From Acidobacteriota bacterium (GTDB lineage: Bacteria > Acidobacteriota > Blastocatellia > Pyrinomonadales > Pyrinomonadaceae), in the NCBI GenBank assembly GCA_020200235.1, contig JAIVJC010000020.1:1-33301 (forward strand): a DNA stretch of 33,301 nt, written 5' to 3'. The first letter of the stretch is position 1, and each line of letters opens with the position of its first letter. A program made the position numbers and the translations under genes. Shown here piece after piece: positions 30,846-33,301 of this stretch. The notes below the pieces were generated by a model that saw only the letters and a list, made by a program, of their open reading frames with translations, was not told the origin of the DNA and searched no databases.

Positions 30846-32663
30846 ATGGGTAAAAGCTCTTTGCGCGTGACGGTCAGATTCTTTCCCACAATTCTCGCCG
30901 CGGCGCTCGTCGTCGCGGCTGCCGCCGCGCCCGCGTCTTACGCCAAGGGCGGGTCGAGCCGCCGCCTGGGGACGGTCACGGGACTCGTGCGCGACCACAA
31001 GGGGCAGCCGCTCGCGGGCGCGATCATCCGCTTCGTGCGCGACGGGGCAGACGTCGTCTCGAAGCAGACGAAGACTTCGCCGGACGGGAGCTTCACGGCG
31101 CGTGTGCTGCCGGGCAAGTACCTCCTCACCGCCATCGCCGAAGGCTTCAACAGCGTCTCCTTCAACTCCGTTCAAGTTAACCCCTCCGACGAGATCAGCT
31201 ACCGCTTCAATTTAGAGCCGCTCGGTCAGGGCCGCACCGCGCCCGAAAGACGCGCCGACCGCAACGATCCGAAGTGGCGCCTGCGCGCCGCCCGCAGCGG
31301 CGGATCGATCTTCCACCAGAACGAGCGCGGCGACGCGACCGCCGAGATCGCCGAGGAAGCCATCGCCGACGCCACGGGTCAGGGCTCGAAGGACTCCGAC
31401 GATCCGGCGGGCGCCGATCAGTCCGACGCCGAGCCCGCGGACGTCTCCGCGAACGTCGCGGGGCGCGCGACCGCGCACGGCGTCATCGAAACCTACACCG
31501 GCTTCTCTTCAACCCCGACCGCGTCCGCTTACGTCGGCACCAATTTCGCCGTCTCGACGCCCGCGACCGAGCAACTGAATCTCATCTTCGCCGGGCAGTT
31601 CGCGTCGAACGGGCTCGCGCGGTTCGAGACGACGGGAGTCTTCCGCGTCAACGCGCGCCACAACGTGCGGCTCATGCTCGGCGGCGCGCGGCTGCCGCTC
31701 GCCGCGTCGAAGGCTTCCGCCGCCGGAGGCTCCCTGAGCCAGCTCTCCGTGCGCGCGGTGGACGAGTGGATCGTCAGGGACGGCGTCGTCGTCGTGCTCG
31801 GTCTCGACTACTCGCGCTTCCTCAACTCGCGCGGCGCCTCGTCGTTGAGCCCGCGCGTCGGCTTCGCCATCGACGCGAACGCGCGCACGCGCTTCCGCGC
31901 GGCGTACTCGCCCGCGACCGACGGCGCGCGCGCGCAGTCCTCTGCGACGCTCGAAACGGGCCAGGTCTTCTTCCCCGAGGCGAACGAGCAGGCGGTCGCC
32001 CTCGTCGACGGTCGCGCCGTGATGGAGCGCAGCCACCGCCTCGAGTTCGGCGTCGAGCGCGTGATCGACAACTCGTCGAGCGTCGAGGCGTCGATGTTCT
32101 TCGACACGACGGACGGGCGCGGCGTGGGGCTCATGAACCTGCCGGTCAACGGTTTGGCGGACGCCAGCGGCGCGGAGCTGTTGCAGGTCGCCAACCAGCA
32201 GGGCGCGGCGAGGGGACTGCGCGTCGTCTACACGCGCCGCGTCAGCCCCTACTTGCAGACCTCGGCGGGCTACTCCGCCGGGCGCGGTCAGCAGCTCGCG
32301 CCCGTGACGCTCTCGACCAAGCCGGGCGACGTCTTCCGCAACGGCTTCTTCCAGACGGTCGCCGCGCAGGTGGACTCTTCCTTCGACACGGGCACGCGCG
32401 TGCGCACGGTCTTGCGCTTCAGCCCGCGCGCCGCCGTCTTCGCCATCGACCCGTTCGCCGGCCGCCTCGCCGTCTTCGACCCCAGCTTGAGCATCCTCGT
32501 CACGCAGGACCTGCCGACCTTCGGGCTGCCCCTGCGCGCCGAGGCGATGCTCGACGCGCGCAACCTCCTCGACGCGCTCACCTGCTCCGACGACGGCGAG
32601 ACGATCCTGGTCGCCGGCACGAACCGGCGCAGCGTCCGCGGCGGAATCTCGGTCAGGTTCTGA
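30846..32663 (+). CDS. Outer-membrane beta-barrel protein with carboxypeptidase-regulatory-like domain
   Basis: A 605-residue exported protein. Signal peptide (FFPTILAAALVVAAAAAPASYA), then a carboxypeptidase-regulatory-like domain (about 40-120: GTVTGLVRDHKGQPLAGAIIRFV, SPDGSFTARVLPGKYLLTAIAEGF). Next is an acidic, disordered linker (about 140-205). The rest is alternating hydrophobic beta-strand sequence ending in SVRGGISVRF, with a C-terminal Phe as in outer-membrane beta-barrels. It looks like a shortened TonB-dependent-receptor relative with no recognisable plug. GGGAGG lies 10 bases before the ATG at 30846; an in-frame upstream start at 30603 is less likely. A terminator follows. Ligand unknown. 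Confidence 0.84.
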   Translation: MGKSSLRVTVRFFPTILAAALVVAAAAAPASYAKGGSSRRLGTVTGLVRDHKGQPLAGAIIRFVRDGADVVSKQTKTSPDGSFTARVLPGKYLLTAIAEGFNSVSFNSVQVNPSDEISYRFNLEPLGQGRTAPERRADRNDPKWRLRAARSGGSIFHQNERGDATAEIAEEAIADATGQGSKDSDDPAGADQSDAEPADVSANVAGRATAHGVIETYTGFSSTPTASAYVGTNFAVSTPATEQLNLIFAGQFASNGLARFETTGVFRVNARHNVRLMLGGARLPLAASKASAAGGSLSQLSVRAVDEWIVRDGVVVVLGLDYSRFLNSRGASSLSPRVGFAIDANARTRFRAAYSPATDGARAQSSATLETGQVFFPEANEQAVALVDGRAVMERSHRLEFGVERVIDNSSSVEASMFFDTTDGRGVGLMNLPVNGLADASGAELLQVANQQGAARGLRVVYTRRVSPYLQTSAGYSAGRGQQLAPVTLSTKPGDVFRNGFFQTVAAQVDSSFDTGTRVRTVLRFSPRAAVFAIDPFAGRLAVFDPSLSILVTQDLPTFGLPLRAEAMLDARNLLDALTCSDDGETILVAGTNRRSVRGGISVRF

Positions 32664-32997
32664 GCCGGTCGCGAGTTAAAAAGTAGAAGTGAAGGGCGGG
32701 CGGAAGAGAGACGTTGAGGCGTCTCTTCCGCCCTTTCTCTTTCGCCTTCTTCAAATTCTCGGACGAAATACGAAAACTCGGATGGGGGCTTTCGGTCCCG
32801 CCCGCCGATTCGGACTTTATTTCAGTCGCGCGCACCGCTCCCAAGCCGCGCCGCCTGAGCGCGATGCACCGGGCGCGGAGTCGCGCCGCGCCGCGCCGCT
32901 GCGGGCGCGGGTCGTGGTTTTCGTGCTGGAACGTTAGTTGCTTCTAAATAGCCGATTTATCAAGGCGGGTCGCGCTGATTCGAGGACTCCCTAAGCC
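32664..32997. other. 334-bp intergenic region
   Basis: It contains the terminator of the outer-membrane protein gene at 32698-32744 and the leader of the next gene. The remaining frames are basic and unconvincing. No promoter stands out. Confidence 0.5.
32698..32744 (+). terminator. Intrinsic terminator
   Basis: Stem gggcggaagagagacg (32698-32713) pairs with cgtctcttccgccc (32720-32733) across the loop ttgagg, with a two-base bulge in the left arm, and is followed by a pyrimidine/T-rich run (tttctcttt). It ends the outer-membrane protein gene. Confidence 0.82.
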
Positions 32998-33301
32998 GTG
33001 AAGAGATCGCTTCTGACAACGCGGGCGTGGGTGCTGCTGATGGTGGCGGCGCTGCTCGCCGTGGCGGGCGGTCTCAACTTCTACCAGCGCCACACGCGCA
33101 CGCCCCCGCTCACGGACGGCGTCACCTGGAAGCAGACGGCGCAGGGCACGATCGTCGCGCAGTCGGTCGATCCGAACTCCTCAGCCGGTCGCGCCGGTCT
33201 GCTCGGCGTCCTGCCGGGCGACCGCCTCGTCGCCATCAGCCTCGACGACGAACACAACGAGCCGATCACCAACGCCGACGGGGTTCAGGTCTACCTCGAG
33301 G
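32998..33301 (+). CDS. Partial membrane protein with PDZ-like domain, probably sensor kinase N-terminus
   Basis: The frame is open from a GTG at 32998 to the window end (101 codons), so the C-terminus is missing. GAGGA lies 11 bases upstream. Residues about 10-24 (AWVLLMVAALLAVAG) form one membrane helix. Residues about 40-101 look like a PDZ domain (GTIVAQSVDPNSSAGRAGL, then PGDRLVAISL). In related genomes I recall this arrangement at the start of membrane histidine kinases, but no kinase domain is in view; a PDZ protease is an alternative. Confidence 0.7.
   Translation, partial: MKRSLLTTRAWVLLMVAALLAVAGGLNFYQRHTRTPPLTDGVTWKQTAQGTIVAQSVDPNSSAGRAGLLGVLPGDRLVAISLDDEHNEPITNADGVQVYLE

Overview
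The window is a dense, G+C-rich bacterial chromosome segment (about 70% G+C in the coding stretches I counted). It carries about 28 genes, most on the minus strand, with partial genes at both edges. The mix points to a member of Acidobacteriota, probably Blastocatellia-like. Signs are a Pkn-type Ser/Thr kinase fused to a TolB-like beta-propeller and paired with an ECF sigma factor, a second sigma/anti-sigma pair with an RskA-type anti-sigma, class I FbaB aldolase, the three-part PurS/PurQ/PurL enzyme, a carboxypeptidase-regulatory-like outer-membrane protein and many small lipoproteins. This placement is an inference; there is no rRNA or tRNA gene to anchor it.

Layout. 1-1243: partial two-helix membrane protein (-). 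1.7-4.1 kb: queG (-) and a GH3 nagZ-like gene (+), divergent. 4.4-6.2 kb: bactofilin, a small ORF and a lipoprotein (+). 6.2-8.6 kb: AmmeMemoRadiSam-type radical SAM gene (-), split by a 445-residue intein exactly at the iron-sulfur cysteine motif and damaged near its 3' end. 8.8-12.0 kb: small ORF, anti-sigma, ECF sigma, fbaB (-). 12.2-15.9 kb: SGNH hydrolase and purL (-). 16.0-17.3 kb: two coupled thioredoxin-fold genes (-). 17.5-21.7 kb: SRA-like gene, kinase-propeller and ECF sigma (-). 21.9-22.45 kb: secreted protein (+), whose 3' end collides with purQ. 22.3-26.1 kb: purB, a TIR/PIN pair, purS, two small ORFs and purQ (-). 26.2-30.4 kb: DUF4019-like lipoprotein, YycJ-type MBL hydrolase, S12 serine hydrolase, M16 peptidase (-). 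30.8-33.3 kb: outer-membrane beta-barrel protein and a partial membrane-PDZ protein (+).

How the genes work together. purB, purS, purQ and purL supply the FGAM synthase and adenylosuccinate lyase steps of purine synthesis. The cluster is interrupted twice: by an AT-richer TIR-transmembrane plus PIN-domain pair between purB and purS, and by several kilobases of signalling and redox genes between purQ and purL. As read, PurQ has lost its catalytic His-Glu (PHPE) segment. Several gene pairs are coupled by ATGA, TGATG, TAATG or GTGA overlaps.

The most unusual points are: (1) the intein whose +1 residue is the third cluster-binding cysteine of a radical SAM enzyme; (2) a family of heptanucleotide tandem repeats, often folded into long inverted repeats, that start at or supply the stop codon of the neighbouring gene and also occur inside purL; (3) the TIR-PIN cassette with a probable leaderless promoter and operator-like palindrome; (4) a lone SRA-like modified-base reader coupled to a kinase; (5) two apparent deletions that damage purQ and the radical SAM gene, which could be real or assembly errors.
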